Assembly: GCA_015229095.1 (NCBI GenBank)
Contig: JADGCE010000004.1
Span: forward strand, 9,641-42,108
Reading direction: 5' to 3'
DNA: 32,468 bases
DNA from: Magnetococcales bacterium
GTDB taxonomy: Bacteria; Pseudomonadota; Magnetococcia; Magnetococcales; Magnetaquicoccaceae
Under the pieces are notes generated by a model. It searched no databases and was not told the DNA's origin. It saw only the letters and a list, made by a program, of their open reading frames with translations. This document shows positions 23,941-32,468 of this stretch, piece after piece (the stretch's first letter is position 1; each line of letters begins with the position of its first letter). Both the position numbers and the translations under genes were made by a program.

Positions 23941-25061
23941 ACCGGTTTGCCAGTCGCCTGCAGATGCTGTTGAATGGTTTGCCGAACAGATTCCAGGGGG
24001 ATGTCGCGGCGGATGACCGCCTGACCAATGGCCTGCACCAAAACCAAACGCAGGGCACCATCCAACACCTTTTTGTCCCGGCCCATGGCTTCCAGATAGG
24101 CATCGACCGGAAAAGCGGGTGCCTGGAGGGGCAGACCACAGCGGGCGAGCAATTGCCGAATGCGGGCGACCGCCTCCGCCCCACAGAGACCCAGACGGTG
24201 GGAGAGATCCGCCGCCATGACCATCCCCATGGCCACTGCCTCTCCGTGCAACAACTGCCCATAACCGCTCAGGGTTTCTATGGCGTGGCCAAAGGTGTGT
24301 CCCAGGTTGAGCAGAGCGCGATGGCCCCCCTCCGACTCCCGTTCATCGGCGGCCACCACCGCTGCCTTGATGGTACAGCAGGTACGGATGGTCTCGATCA
24401 ACAGCTCCTGTTGCAGGAGCAACAGCCCATCCAGATCCCGCTCCAGACGCTGAAAAAAGGTCTCATCCCAGATAATGCCATATTTGATCACCTCTGCCAG
24501 ACCCGCCAACCGTTCGCGCACCGGCAGGGTGGTGAGGGTCTGGACATCGATCAACACCTGTCTGGGCTGGTAAAAGGCGCCGATCAAATTTTTGCCCAGA
24601 GCATGGTTGATGCCCGTTTTGCCCCCCACCGACGCATCCACCTGGGCGAGGAGGGTGGTGGGAATCTGCACAAAGTTGACCCCCCGCAAAAAGGTGGCGG
24701 CGGCAAAGCCGGTCATATCCCCCACCACGCCCCCCCCCAGGGCCAGCAGGGTGGCCGATCGCTCGAAATGGTTTTGAATCAGGGCATCGAAGAGGGTCTG
24801 CAGATGGGGCCAGGTTTTATACGCCTCCCCGTCCGGCAACAGGATGGCCAGGGTTGCAAAGCCCTGCTGCTGCAGTGCCTCTTCCACCTGTTCCAGATAG
24901 AGGGGGGCCACGGTGGTGTTGCTGACGATGGCCACCTGCCTGCCCGGAAGTAGCGGTTGCAGATAGGCACCGAGTTGCGGGAGCAGACGACTGCCGATCA
25001 CGATCGGGTAGGATCGCGAGCCGAGATCAACCGTCAGGGTTTCTGACAAGGTATGGGACAT
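23937..25061 (-). CDS. aroB: 3-dehydroquinate synthase
   Basis: This 374-residue enzyme converts DAHP to 3-dehydroquinate, the second step of the shikimate pathway, using NAD and zinc. Landmarks are DGEAYKT, GGGVVGDMTGFAAATFLRG, QVDASVGGKTGIN and the metal ligands in AEVIKYG (Glu), NLGHTFGHAIE and HGEAVAMGM (His). Length is standard. It sits 57 bases after pilQ and overlaps tolC by 4 bases. In many proteobacteria aroK lies between pilQ and aroB; here aroK is absent from the locus. Confidence 0.97.
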   Translation of the reverse strand: MSHTLSETLTVDLGSRSYPIVIGSRLLPQLGAYLQPLLPGRQVAIVSNTTVAPLYLEQVEEALQQQGFATLAILLPDGEAYKTWPHLQTLFDALIQNHFERSATLLALGGGVVGDMTGFAAATFLRGVNFVQIPTTLLAQVDASVGGKTGINHALGKNLIGAFYQPRQVLIDVQTLTTLPVRERLAGLAEVIKYGIIWDETFFQRLERDLDGLLLLQQELLIETIRTCCTIKAAVVAADERESEGGHRALLNLGHTFGHAIETLSGYGQLLHGEAVAMGMVMAADLSHRLGLCGAEAVARIRQLLARCGLPLQAPAFPVDAYLEAMGRDKKVLDGALRLVLVQAIGQAVIRRDIPLESVRQTIQQHLQATGKPV

Positions 25062-25118
25062 GAAACACTCAACCCTTTGGAGGAAAAACCACAGGCTACC
25101 GCCTGTTCCCCCGGCACG

Positions 25119-27800
25119 TCAAGAGGGGCTGATGATGCGCGGAGTGATAAACACCAGCAATTCCGTCTGCCTGTTGGAGGTGGACTTGTTTTTGAACAGC
25201 CAGCCCAGGAGCGGAATCTCTTTCAACTCCGGAATGCCGCGCTGGGCGTCACTCTGGTTGTTCTGAAAAATGCCTCCCAGGACGATGGTCTGCCCATCTT
25301 TGACCAGGGCCTGGGTCTCCACTTCGCGGGTGTTGAGGGCTGGCAGGACTGTGGCGGAATCTGTAATAGAGTTGTTTTTTGCCGAAACCTCCAGGGTAAT
25401 ATAGCCGTTGGCTGTCACATGGGGGGTCACCTTGAGACTCAAGGCAGCATCGATATACTGGTAGGTGGTTCCGCCACTCTCCGACTCTGTGGGGTAAGGT
25501 TGGCGGATCCCTTGGCTGATGCTGGCTTCCTTGTTGTTGGTAGTCAGTACCCGTGGACTGGAGATGGTTCTGGCCTTGCCGTTCACCTCCAAGGCACCCA
25601 ATTCGATATCCAGATCCAGCAGGGGCGAAAGGGAACCCAGGTGGATCCCCAGATTGCTCGTCACCCCCGTGGGCAGCTGGCCACCGACATTGTAGGTGGG
25701 GCCCCCGCCCGTCATCATCGGGCGGCGGGCCGTGGTGCGGGTGACATTCTGCTGGACGGCGTAGGCATTGCTCGCTGAATTGGACAGGCCCAACGGGGCA
25801 TCCACCGAACCCTTGTAATTCAAACCCCAGTTGATCCCCAGTCCCATGCTGCTGTCACGTCCCACCTCGACGATACGTGCCTCAATTAAAACCTGTGGAA
25901 TGGGTTTGTCCAGCTTGGCCACCATTTCCCGGATTTTTGCCAGGTTGGCTGCCATATCCTTGACAATCAGGGTATTGGTTCTTTGATCCACAGAAACACT
26001 GCCGCTGGCGGAGAGCATGCGGGGATTGCGACCGGCCTCCCGGTTACTCTGCGGGGAGCTGCCCGAACTGGCGGCGGTGGTGGGGCGGGTCGCGGTTGCA
26101 CCGCCACTGGTCGCGCCACCGCTGGCCGCCGCACGCTGATCTGTCTCCATGAGCAGATCCCGGATCTCTGAGGCCTTGGCAAAACTGACCGGTATCAACT
26201 CGGTGACAATCGGTTCCAGTTTTTGCTTGCTTTCGTGGGCCAGCAACTGCGCATCCGCAATCCCTTGCAATTCCGCATGGGGCGCCACACGCAGCACATT
26301 GCCCTGCAACACCTTGCCCAAACCCTTGGTTTCCAGAATCAGATCCAGTGCCTGGTCCCAGGGTACTTCCAGCAGCCGCATGGTCACCGTGCCCCTGACC
26401 GCATCGGACACCAGCAGGTTGAGATGGTTGATATCCGCCAGCAACCGCAAGGCATTGTGAATATCAATCCCCTTGAAATCCATGGAAACCTTGGCGCCGG
26501 AATAGACCGGCGGGGCTTTGTTGTCCCCTGTGTCAGAAGGTTTTACCTGTACCAGGATGGTTTTGCCTTGCTGGATGATTTCGTGCTGGTCTTCCATTGC
26601 GCTGAAGGCGATCGCCACCTGGGTATCGGCGCCCTCTTCGTATGTGTCAATGGTCTGGATGGGACCGCCAAAACTCTGCACATCCTGGCGTTGTCCCCCT
26701 GTGCCGTCGTGAGAGAGGGATTCTGCCAGTCGGGTCTCTTTCAGCGTGACACGCAACCGCTGCCCTTCGCGATGGGTATCCAGCAGGATATCGTCCCGGT
26801 TGGTCTGCAGCGTGACGACTCCCGTCCTGCCCGCCTGGTTGAACTCAACCGCCTCCACCTGTGGTATAGTTGTCAGGGGTAACGTGCCGGGATGTGTGGA
26901 GGTCAAAGAGATGACCGGCAGCCCCTCATCCCGATCGATCCGAAAGCCGATTGCCGGGTCATTCAAGGCCACCACCAACCGGGTTTTTTGCGGTTCGGCG
27001 GCCAGGTGTACCGCCTTGATCTCCCCGGAGGAGAGTTCCAGATCCTGACTGGAAGCCGGCCCGCTCACACCGATAAAATCAAAGATCAATTGCGGCGGCT
27101 GATGCAGTCGGAAGCTTTTCGGGTCGGGGACGGGCCCCACCCCGGAGAGGCGGATGCGGGTACCGCTGGTCGTGTTTGTGATATGAAAAGCGTCAAGATG
27201 TCGCCCACCGGGAACCGGTCGCCCCTGTTGCGGGGCAGCCTCCTCTGCGGCGGCTGAAGGGTGCTGTACACTGCCCAGGATGGTAAGATCGAGACCATCC
27301 GGGCGCTCCTGCACGCGATAGGCGCGTTGCCCCTGCAGGAACACCTCCAGCCGACTGCCCTGTTCGCCCTCTGCCATGGGGAAGAGGCCCGATACGCCGG
27401 GCAGGTCCACTATTTTGGGCTGCACGGCAGGTTCCAGGCGAGCCGACGGGAAAGTCAGCAAAAGACGGGGGGGAGTATCCAGTCCGAACACCTGGTAAGG
27501 CAGCCTGCCATTGCTGTTCAGGACGATGCGCACCCCTTGGGTGCTCTCTACCGCATCGATGCGGGAGATGAAGGTGGCATCTGTGGTTGCCCCGGTAGAT
27601 TCCAGGGGTTGGGTGGATGCCGCCGCAGGGCGGTCAACCGCTTCTTGTACACTCTGGGTGGCCGGTTGTGTCTCGGCAGGGAATGGGCCAGAGGCGCTGG
27701 TACGCAGGCAACCGAGCAGGCCGAATGAACTGCTCAACAGCAGGCTGCCTGTCAGGGTGGCGGTGGCCAATCGTCTAGTGTTTCGTTTGTATGGACGCAT
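25119..27800 (-). CDS. pilQ: Type IV pilus secretin PilQ with lipoprotein signal
   Basis: This 893-residue outer-membrane secretin forms the pore for type IV pilus extrusion. The start at 27800 gives an N-terminus with a lipobox, GLLGC, at residues 27-31, so it may be lipidated. Two AMIN-like peptidoglycan-binding domains follow (DGSVQHPS...-type regions up to about residue 440), then the N0/N1 domains (KVSMDFKGIDIHNALRLLADINHLN). The secretin core ends in LLVFITPRIISP. A Gly/Ser/Thr/Ala-rich linker between N1 and the core holds repeated GGAT units. The start overlaps the end of pilP by 26 bases. An upstream in-frame extension to 27932 lies over pilP and is unlikely. Confidence 0.95.
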   Translation of the reverse strand: MRPYKRNTRRLATATLTGSLLLSSSFGLLGCLRTSASGPFPAETQPATQSVQEAVDRPAAASTQPLESTGATTDATFISRIDAVESTQGVRIVLNSNGRLPYQVFGLDTPPRLLLTFPSARLEPAVQPKIVDLPGVSGLFPMAEGEQGSRLEVFLQGQRAYRVQERPDGLDLTILGSVQHPSAAAEEAAPQQGRPVPGGRHLDAFHITNTTSGTRIRLSGVGPVPDPKSFRLHQPPQLIFDFIGVSGPASSQDLELSSGEIKAVHLAAEPQKTRLVVALNDPAIGFRIDRDEGLPVISLTSTHPGTLPLTTIPQVEAVEFNQAGRTGVVTLQTNRDDILLDTHREGQRLRVTLKETRLAESLSHDGTGGQRQDVQSFGGPIQTIDTYEEGADTQVAIAFSAMEDQHEIIQQGKTILVQVKPSDTGDNKAPPVYSGAKVSMDFKGIDIHNALRLLADINHLNLLVSDAVRGTVTMRLLEVPWDQALDLILETKGLGKVLQGNVLRVAPHAELQGIADAQLLAHESKQKLEPIVTELIPVSFAKASEIRDLLMETDQRAAASGGATSGGATATRPTTAASSGSSPQSNREAGRNPRMLSASGSVSVDQRTNTLIVKDMAANLAKIREMVAKLDKPIPQVLIEARIVEVGRDSSMGLGINWGLNYKGSVDAPLGLSNSASNAYAVQQNVTRTTARRPMMTGGGPTYNVGGQLPTGVTSNLGIHLGSLSPLLDLDIELGALEVNGKARTISSPRVLTTNNKEASISQGIRQPYPTESESGGTTYQYIDAALSLKVTPHVTANGYITLEVSAKNNSITDSATVLPALNTREVETQALVKDGQTIVLGGIFQNNQSDAQRGIPELKEIPLLGWLFKNKSTSNRQTELLVFITPRIISPS

Positions 27801-28308
27801 TTTCCCGTCTCTTTTCGTCAGGAGTGTGCAAGTGTAATGTCGTGCGTTGCGTGGCGTGGGGATCGCGCAGCTTGGGTGCGGGCTCCTCGATGGTGATCTC
27901 CCCATCGCGAATTTCAATGATTTTTCCTTCATTGACGCCGAGATAACTGCCCACCTGGATCAGATGACCGATACCTTCCGGATCTTCAACCATGGCGACC
28001 GACTGGCCAGTTGATTCGGAACCCTTCTGGCGGTTTGCGTTTAAAACGATGGCGACCAGTTTTAGGCTGTCTATTTGAAAAGATTCTAAAAATTCTTTTT
28101 CACGTTTTTTGGCAGGCACCTTGGAATTGGTCGCTTCTTCCAAGGCAACGGCCACAGCAGGGGGTTGAAACGGATCCCGCCGTCCTTCCGCACGATAGTC
28201 GAAAGGGGGAAGTTCGGTCGACTGGGCTCCTGGTGCAGGGGTTTGGGCCAACACAGTGCTGCTGCTGCCTGCCAGTGCGGCGAGCATGATCCAAGCAGGG
28301 ATTTTCAT
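27775..28308 (-). CDS. pilP: Type IV pilus assembly protein PilP
   Basis: This 177-residue protein links the inner-membrane PilNO complex to PilQ. The N-terminus is a cleavable signal ending in VLAQT, with no cysteine, whereas PilP is usually an inner-membrane lipoprotein. PPFDYRAEGRRDPFQP and the C-terminal beta domain (MVEDPEGIGHLIQVGSYLGVNEGKIIEIRDGEITIEE) are typical. The ATG overlaps the pilO stop (ATGA). Confidence 0.93.
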   Translation of the reverse strand: MKIPAWIMLAALAGSSSTVLAQTPAPGAQSTELPPFDYRAEGRRDPFQPPAVAVALEEATNSKVPAKKREKEFLESFQIDSLKLVAIVLNANRQKGSESTGQSVAMVEDPEGIGHLIQVGSYLGVNEGKIIEIRDGEITIEEPAPKLRDPHATQRTTLHLHTPDEKRRENASIQTKH

Positions 28309-28922
28309 TTTTTTCCTGCTCCTTTGGCCTCTTGCCCCTTTTGTGCCAGGGCCTGCTGGTTGAGAAAACGGTAGGTGGCGGCACGAGCCTTGGTCTGTAG
28401 AATATTGCCTTTTTCCTTGTTGGTTTCCACGATCAGGTCCGCAAAGGTGACGATGCGGGGCATTTGGGCAACCTGATGGATGAACAGGGCGGTGGCGTGA
28501 AAGGATCCACGTACCTCAATACCGACGGGCACCTCGGCGTACAGTTCCCGACTGATTTCAGCACCCGGCGCGAACGAGACAAATTCCAAACCTTGTTCGT
28601 GCCCGGCATTGGAAATATCGGTGAGCAGATTGGGGATCTCCTTTTCCGACGGCAATTTTTGCGCCAACCTCTCTTCTTCCGCTTTGAGTACGGCCAGCTC
28701 CTCCCGTTTTTTGGGCAGTTGCGCCAGCAGACGTCGTTTGGATGCCAACTGCTCGGTTTGCTGTTGAATGTCAGCGCGCAACTGCTCCATTTGCGCGTGG
28801 CGATCGCGCCACACGAACCACCCATACCCCACGACGAGTATGAATATGAGCCCAGCACTGATGCCGATTCTGTACAGCGGTTTCAACCGCAGAATCACAA
28901 GAGGATCAAATCCAAGTTCCAT
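28305..28922 (-). CDS. pilO: Type IV pilus assembly protein PilO
   Basis: This 205-residue inner-membrane protein has one membrane helix (about residues 18-37), a coiled coil (QLRADIQQQTEQLASKRRLLAQLPKKREELAVLKAEEERL) and a ferredoxin-like domain with the characteristic PSEKEIPNLLTDIS and PVGIEVRGSFHATALFIHQVAQMPRIVTF. The PilO domain forms a heterodimer with PilN. I chose the ATG at 28922, 4 bases after the pilN stop; the frame stays open 13 codons more. Confidence 0.93.
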   Translation of the reverse strand: MELGFDPLVILRLKPLYRIGISAGLIFILVVGYGWFVWRDRHAQMEQLRADIQQQTEQLASKRRLLAQLPKKREELAVLKAEEERLAQKLPSEKEIPNLLTDISNAGHEQGLEFVSFAPGAEISRELYAEVPVGIEVRGSFHATALFIHQVAQMPRIVTFADLIVETNKEKGNILQTKARAATYRFLNQQALAQKGQEAKGAGKK

Positions 28923-28926
28923 GATC

Positions 28927-29550
28927 TTATTTTCCCAAAGCGGATACCGTCTGTGCGCCACCCTGGGGGATGGAGGCTGTGGCTGTCGATGGTTTGGGTG
29001 TTGAAAACTTTAAATGAAGTGAAAAGTTGTGTGCTTTGCCCTGTATTGTTTTGGATGCCGGGGAGCGTGACAATTCAATGCTGGATAATTCGATATCTGA
29101 CAAATAAGGAGATTTTGCCAGTTTTCTCATGAAATCGGCAACGACGGCGCTGGAGGTGGCAGAGCCGGTCAAAGTCATCTGGTTTCTTTTCGTTTCGATC
29201 TTGGTCAGCCAGACTTGGTCGGGAATGGTTGTGGTCAACTCAGCCAGCACACGGATGGTGATGCTTTGTTCCTGGCTGAGCTGGTGAATCAATTTCAAAC
29301 GGGCCTCCGCCAACGCCTTTCTGTCATTGATCTCCTTGACCTCTCCCAGTTGTTCATCCAATGCCGCGATCATGTTGCTGTTGGAGGCTTTGGTGGCTGT
29401 TTGCTGCTGAATCTCACCCAGGATCAGCTGATCGACGCCGAACAGGAGCACGCAACCTGCCACGACCGTGCCCAGCCAAGTGAACAGGATGCGTTTAAGA
29501 GCGCGGAGTCGTTGTGCGGGGCGGTAGGGGAGCAGGTTGATGCGAATCAT
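28927..29550 (-). CDS. pilN: Type IV pilus assembly protein PilN
   Basis: This 207-residue inner-membrane protein starts with the cytoplasmic MIRINLLPYR motif that binds PilM, followed by one membrane helix (about residues 21-45), a coiled coil and a periplasmic ferredoxin-like domain (IPDQVWLTKIETKRNQMTLTGSATSSAVVADFMRKL). The start overlaps the pilM stop (ATGA). The C-terminal 30 residues are Ser/Thr/Pro-rich. Confidence 0.94.
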   Translation of the reverse strand: MIRINLLPYRPAQRLRALKRILFTWLGTVVAGCVLLFGVDQLILGEIQQQTATKASNSNMIAALDEQLGEVKEINDRKALAEARLKLIHQLSQEQSITIRVLAELTTTIPDQVWLTKIETKRNQMTLTGSATSSAVVADFMRKLAKSPYLSDIELSSIELSRSPASKTIQGKAHNFSLHLKFSTPKPSTATASIPQGGAQTVSALGK

Positions 29551-30740
29551 GGCATATCTCCCCGCAGAGCCAACCCCAGGGCCACCATGAAACGGGGTGC
29601 CATCTGTTGAATCAACGATGCCGATCCGCTTCCTGGCTTGCCACGGCTGCGTGGATGTGTCAGATTGGCGAAGGTGGCTGTCTGAACCGGCAGTTCCAAC
29701 TGTTCGCTGATAAAGGGAGCCGCATTGGCCAACAGGGCGCCACCACCGGAGAGGCAGACAGCGGTAATCGGTTGTTCCTGTGTGCCTGTTTTGTGAAAAC
29801 TGATGGCTTGGCGAATCTGTTGCACCACCTGCTCCAGAAAGGGGTTGATGGCTTCGTTACGCAGATCCGTGGATGCGGAATGGCGCGGGTTCTCTTGTTC
29901 TGGCATAATGAGCCGCTGTTCCGCTGCCGCCCAGCTCAGATCGTAGCGCGACTGGATCTCCTGGATCAGTTGACGGCAGCCCAGGGCATGGTCGCGAATA
30001 TAGCCGGGCAACCCCTGGGAGGTGACCATGGCAATGTTCAGAAAAGTGGCGCCAAGATTGACCAGAACGACGGTCTCCATCGGTTGGTCATGGGTGCGTG
30101 CGGAGGCCTTCGGCAGGGTGGTTTTTCTCTCCGCTGGTTGTTGCAAAGATACCGTTTTTTCCAAGGGCCCGACGAAAGCGGTGTATGCATTGACCAGGCA
30201 AAACAGGTCCAGATCGCAGACCTGCGGCTGCAAACCTGCTTGACGAATGACCTCGGTGTGGTTATGAATAACCTCCTTCTTGCAGGCTGTTAAAAGGACT
30301 TCCATGCTCTCCTCCTGCTGGCTCAGGATCTGGAAATCCAGGTGCACATCGTCGATATCGAAGGGGATATACTCTTCGGCTTCCAGGGCGATCTGCTCCT
30401 CCAGATCCAGTTCCGTCATGCGGGTCATTTGGATCTTTTTGGTGATGACGGATGTGCCGCTCAGAGAGATGGCGGTCTGTTGGGTGGTGATGCCGCTGCT
30501 GGCCAGAACCTCCTTGATGGCCTGAGTGACCAGCTCCGGTTGTTTGATGTGACCGTCGATGACGGCGTCCGGGGCGAGAGGCTGCATGCCACAGTGCAAC
30601 AGTTGCCACTGTTTGCCCGAGCGTTTGATTTCTGCCACTTTAATGGCGGATGAGCCGATATCCAGGCCGACCACAGGGCGGTGTCGTGCCGGTGATGCTG
30701 CCGGGCGGTTGGCGTGGAACAGACGGGACAAAGAAAACAT
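29547..30740 (-). CDS. pilM: Type IV pilus assembly ATPase-like protein PilM
   Basis: This 397-residue cytoplasmic actin-like ATPase has the phosphate 1 motif VVGLDIGSSAIKVAEIK (about residues 22-38), TELDLEEQIALEAEEYIPFDIDDV, DLDLFCLVNAY, and LSGGGALLANA near the C-terminus. It binds PilN on the inner face of the membrane. It is the first gene of pilMNOPQ and diverges from mrcA. I chose the ATG at 30740, which gives the usual N-terminus; the frame extends 22 codons upstream. Confidence 0.95.
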   Translation of the reverse strand: MFSLSRLFHANRPAASPARHRPVVGLDIGSSAIKVAEIKRSGKQWQLLHCGMQPLAPDAVIDGHIKQPELVTQAIKEVLASSGITTQQTAISLSGTSVITKKIQMTRMTELDLEEQIALEAEEYIPFDIDDVHLDFQILSQQEESMEVLLTACKKEVIHNHTEVIRQAGLQPQVCDLDLFCLVNAYTAFVGPLEKTVSLQQPAERKTTLPKASARTHDQPMETVVLVNLGATFLNIAMVTSQGLPGYIRDHALGCRQLIQEIQSRYDLSWAAAEQRLIMPEQENPRHSASTDLRNEAINPFLEQVVQQIRQAISFHKTGTQEQPITAVCLSGGGALLANAAPFISEQLELPVQTATFANLTHPRSRGKPGSGSASLIQQMAPRFMVALGLALRGDMP

Positions 30741-30883
30741 AGGGGTCTCAATCTCAGGAAACAGGTCGCTCTTGTGGTGGCAGACTGTTGCGCGCTGCTC
30801 AGCCAACCGGAATGCTGGACAGCCGTGGCGGCACTTTCTGTCAAACCGGGCAGCGTTGGTCCAACCTTTTTGGTGCGTTTATG

Positions 30884-30889
30884 TATAAT
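30884..30889 (+). promoter_or_regulatory. mrcA: TATAAT box just upstream of the longest mrcA start
   Basis: A perfect -10 hexamer lies two bases before the ATG at 30892. If used, transcription would start inside the first codons of the longest frame, which would favour the internal ATG at 31006. No good -35 lies 16-18 bases upstream. Confidence 0.3.
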
Positions 30890-30891
30890 CC

Positions 30892-32468
30892 ATGGATAAC
30901 AATCCAGAAATAAAGCCCTCCCGCCCGTCCAGACCGCGCACAACCACCACTGGGAGGGGCGCACCGCGTCGTTCTCCCCCTGCGCGTCGCCGGGAGATCG
31001 AACAGATGACAATCTCCGGCGGGGGATGGCGGTGGCTACGCTACATTGCCCTCTTCATCCTGCTGGCGGGTATTGGCGGTGCGGGTGTGGTGTGGGCGGC
31101 CTATTTCCATTTTTCCAAGGGGTTGCCCGCTCTGAACGGGTTGGCCGACTACCGACCCAGTTTGGTGACGCGGGTTTATGCCCGGGACTACCAATTGTTG
31201 GGTGAATTTTTTTTCCAACGCCGCCAATTTGTCCAAATGCGTGACGTGCCGAGGTCACTGGTCAACGCTTTTTTGGCGATCGAGGATGCCAAATACTTCC
31301 AGCACCCCGGTATTGACTTGTTAGGCATTTTCCGTGCCGCAATTGCCAACCTGCGCGCGGGTCGGGTGGTGCAGGGAGCATCCACCATTACCCAGCAGAT
31401 TGCCAAGACCTTTTTGCTCTCCTCCGTCAAGAGCATCGACAGGAAGATCAAGGAAATTATCCTTGCCCTGCGCATTGAGCGGGAATTTACCAAGGAGGAG
31501 ATTCTGGAGTTGTATGTCAACCAGATCTATTTGGGAGCGGGTGCATACGGGGTGGGGGCGGCGGCCCGCATCTATTTTGACCGGGATGTTTCGGAGTTGA
31601 CTTTGGGCCAGATGGCCATGCTGGCCGGATTGCCCAAGGCCCCCAACCACTACAGCCCATGGCGTTATCCAGATAATGCGCAAAAACGGCAGCGTTTGGT
31701 GCTGAACCGCATGGCAGAGGTAGGGTTTATCACCCAGGCAGAGGCGGATGCCGCCGCCGCCGAACCGTTGGGGTTGGCACGACCCCAGGAGCCGTTGGAG
31801 AGCGTGGCCCCCCACTATCTGGAGCATGTGCGGCGCATGATTCTGGGGGATTGGGGGGAAGGGCAACTGTACAAGGGGGGGTTGGATGTGTACACCCCTT
31901 TGGATCCGGTTTTGCAACGCCATGCCCAGGATGCGGTACGCCAGGGGTTGGTGGAGTATGATCGGCGCCATGGCTATCGAGGGGTGGTGGAGCACCTGGA
32001 CAAGGCAACCTCGCCTGAGACGCAGCGTACCTGGTTGGCTTCCAAACAGGTCACCGAATTTTCTTCCGTCTCCGACTATGTCATAGGCTTGGTGATCGGA
32101 GTGGAGAGCCGTCGCGCCCGGGTTTTGCTGGCGGACAAGCGCACGGTGGAGCTGCCATTGGAAGGCATGTTGTGGGCGCGCAAGCGCCTGGACGAACAAA
32201 AACGTCCAGGTAAACTGGTGGGAGCACCCATCAAAGCGGTCCAGGATCTGTTGGGGGTGGGGGATGTCATTCTGCTGGACCCTCCGGATGACAAGCGGAA
32301 GATCTATCATCTGGCGCAGGAACCAGAAGCGGAGTCCGCCCTGGTCAGTCTGGACCCCCACACCGGGCAGGTGTTGGCCATGGTGGGTGGTTACGATTTT
32401 GACCGCAGTGAATTCAACAGGGCCACCCAGGGGCAACGGCAGCCGGGCTCCTCTTTCAAGCCGTTTAT
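30892..32468 (+). CDS. mrcA: Penicillin-binding protein 1A, 5' part (runs off window)
   Basis: About 525 residues of a bifunctional class A penicillin-binding protein are visible; the frame is open to the window end. A basic Pro/Arg-rich cytoplasmic tail is followed by a membrane helix (about residues 51-70) and the GT51 glycosyltransferase with AIEDAKYFQHPGIDLLGI, then GASTITQQIAKTFLL and ELYVNQIYLGAGAYGVGAAA. The transpeptidase starts with ALVSLDPHTGQVLAMVGGYDF and the catalytic SxxK motif in PGSSFKPF at the very end. The start is uncertain: 30892 has no ribosome site, while the ATG at 31006 has GGGAG nine bases upstream. It diverges from pilM, a classic proteobacterial arrangement. Confidence 0.93.
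   Translation, partial: MDNNPEIKPSRPSRPRTTTTGRGAPRRSPPARRREIEQMTISGGGWRWLRYIALFILLAGIGGAGVVWAAYFHFSKGLPALNGLADYRPSLVTRVYARDYQLLGEFFFQRRQFVQMRDVPRSLVNAFLAIEDAKYFQHPGIDLLGIFRAAIANLRAGRVVQGASTITQQIAKTFLLSSVKSIDRKIKEIILALRIEREFTKEEILELYVNQIYLGAGAYGVGAAARIYFDRDVSELTLGQMAMLAGLPKAPNHYSPWRYPDNAQKRQRLVLNRMAEVGFITQAEADAAAAEPLGLARPQEPLESVAPHYLEHVRRMILGDWGEGQLYKGGLDVYTPLDPVLQRHAQDAVRQGLVEYDRRHGYRGVVEHLDKATSPETQRTWLASKQVTEFSSVSDYVIGLVIGVESRRARVLLADKRTVELPLEGMLWARKRLDEQKRPGKLVGAPIKAVQDLLGVGDVILLDPPDDKRKIYHLAQEPEAESALVSLDPHTGQVLAMVGGYDFDRSEFNRATQGQRQPGSSFKPF

Noticed and set aside
30839..30844. Perfect TTGACA on the minus strand upstream of pilM
   Set aside because: The hexamer 17 bases downstream (TGTCCA) is a poor -10, so I did not call a promoter.

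Overview
The window looks like a chromosomal segment of a GC-rich Gram-negative bacterium, most likely in the Pseudomonadota. It carries a pilMNOPQ locus divergent from a penicillin-binding protein 1A gene, aroB, a TolC-type outer-membrane protein, Dcd and MiaA. A magnetococcus-like lineage is possible, but I could not test this. There are no rRNA or tRNA genes, CRISPR arrays, insertion sequences or phage modules. Genes are dense and many adjacent genes overlap at start and stop.

Layout. At 1-661 are the end of a membrane protein and a short non-coding stretch. At 662-1741 (-) is an Old Yellow Enzyme ene-reductase. At 2050-7458 (+) is a tightly overlapping run: an unusual thymidylate synthase with an MtrA/DUF4346-like N-terminal domain, a HAD hydrolase, a ParB-like protein, dCTP deaminase, a membrane-anchored protein, a Maf/YceF nucleotide pyrophosphatase and a VTT-family membrane protein. 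At 7430-9712 (-) is a three-gene unit with a DmeF-type CDF metal exporter between two DUF4337 membrane proteins. At 9888-10946 (-) is AmrS, at 11118-11600 (+) a ferritin-like protein and at 11680-12306 (-) a DEDDy exonuclease; a perfect hairpin lies between the last two. At 12390-13136 (-) is a lone pseudopilin. At 13347-16556 (+) are a tyrosine-recombinase homologue that has lost its catalytic tyrosine, miaA, a thioredoxin-like ferredoxin and a Tat-exported beta-carbonic anhydrase. At 16626-17837 (+) is a second CDF transporter with an extended tail. At 17891-21996 (-) is a dlt-like cassette (carrier protein, MBOAT acyltransferase, amino-acid adenylation enzyme) followed by a small protein with an internal duplication. 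At 22369-30740 (-) is pilMNOPQ-aroB-tolC. From 30892 to the window end (+) is the 5' part of mrcA.

Working together. The most distinctive unit is 2050-5511. Dcd makes dUTP from dCTP and the synthase could methylate or otherwise C1-modify the resulting dUMP. The HAD and ParB-like proteins are co-translated with them and probably act in the same pyrimidine pathway. The second distinctive unit is the dlt-like cassette, which should load an amino acid on a carrier and transfer it across or onto an envelope component without a DltD partner. In the pilus operon the usual lipidation pattern seems reversed: PilQ has a lipobox and PilP does not.
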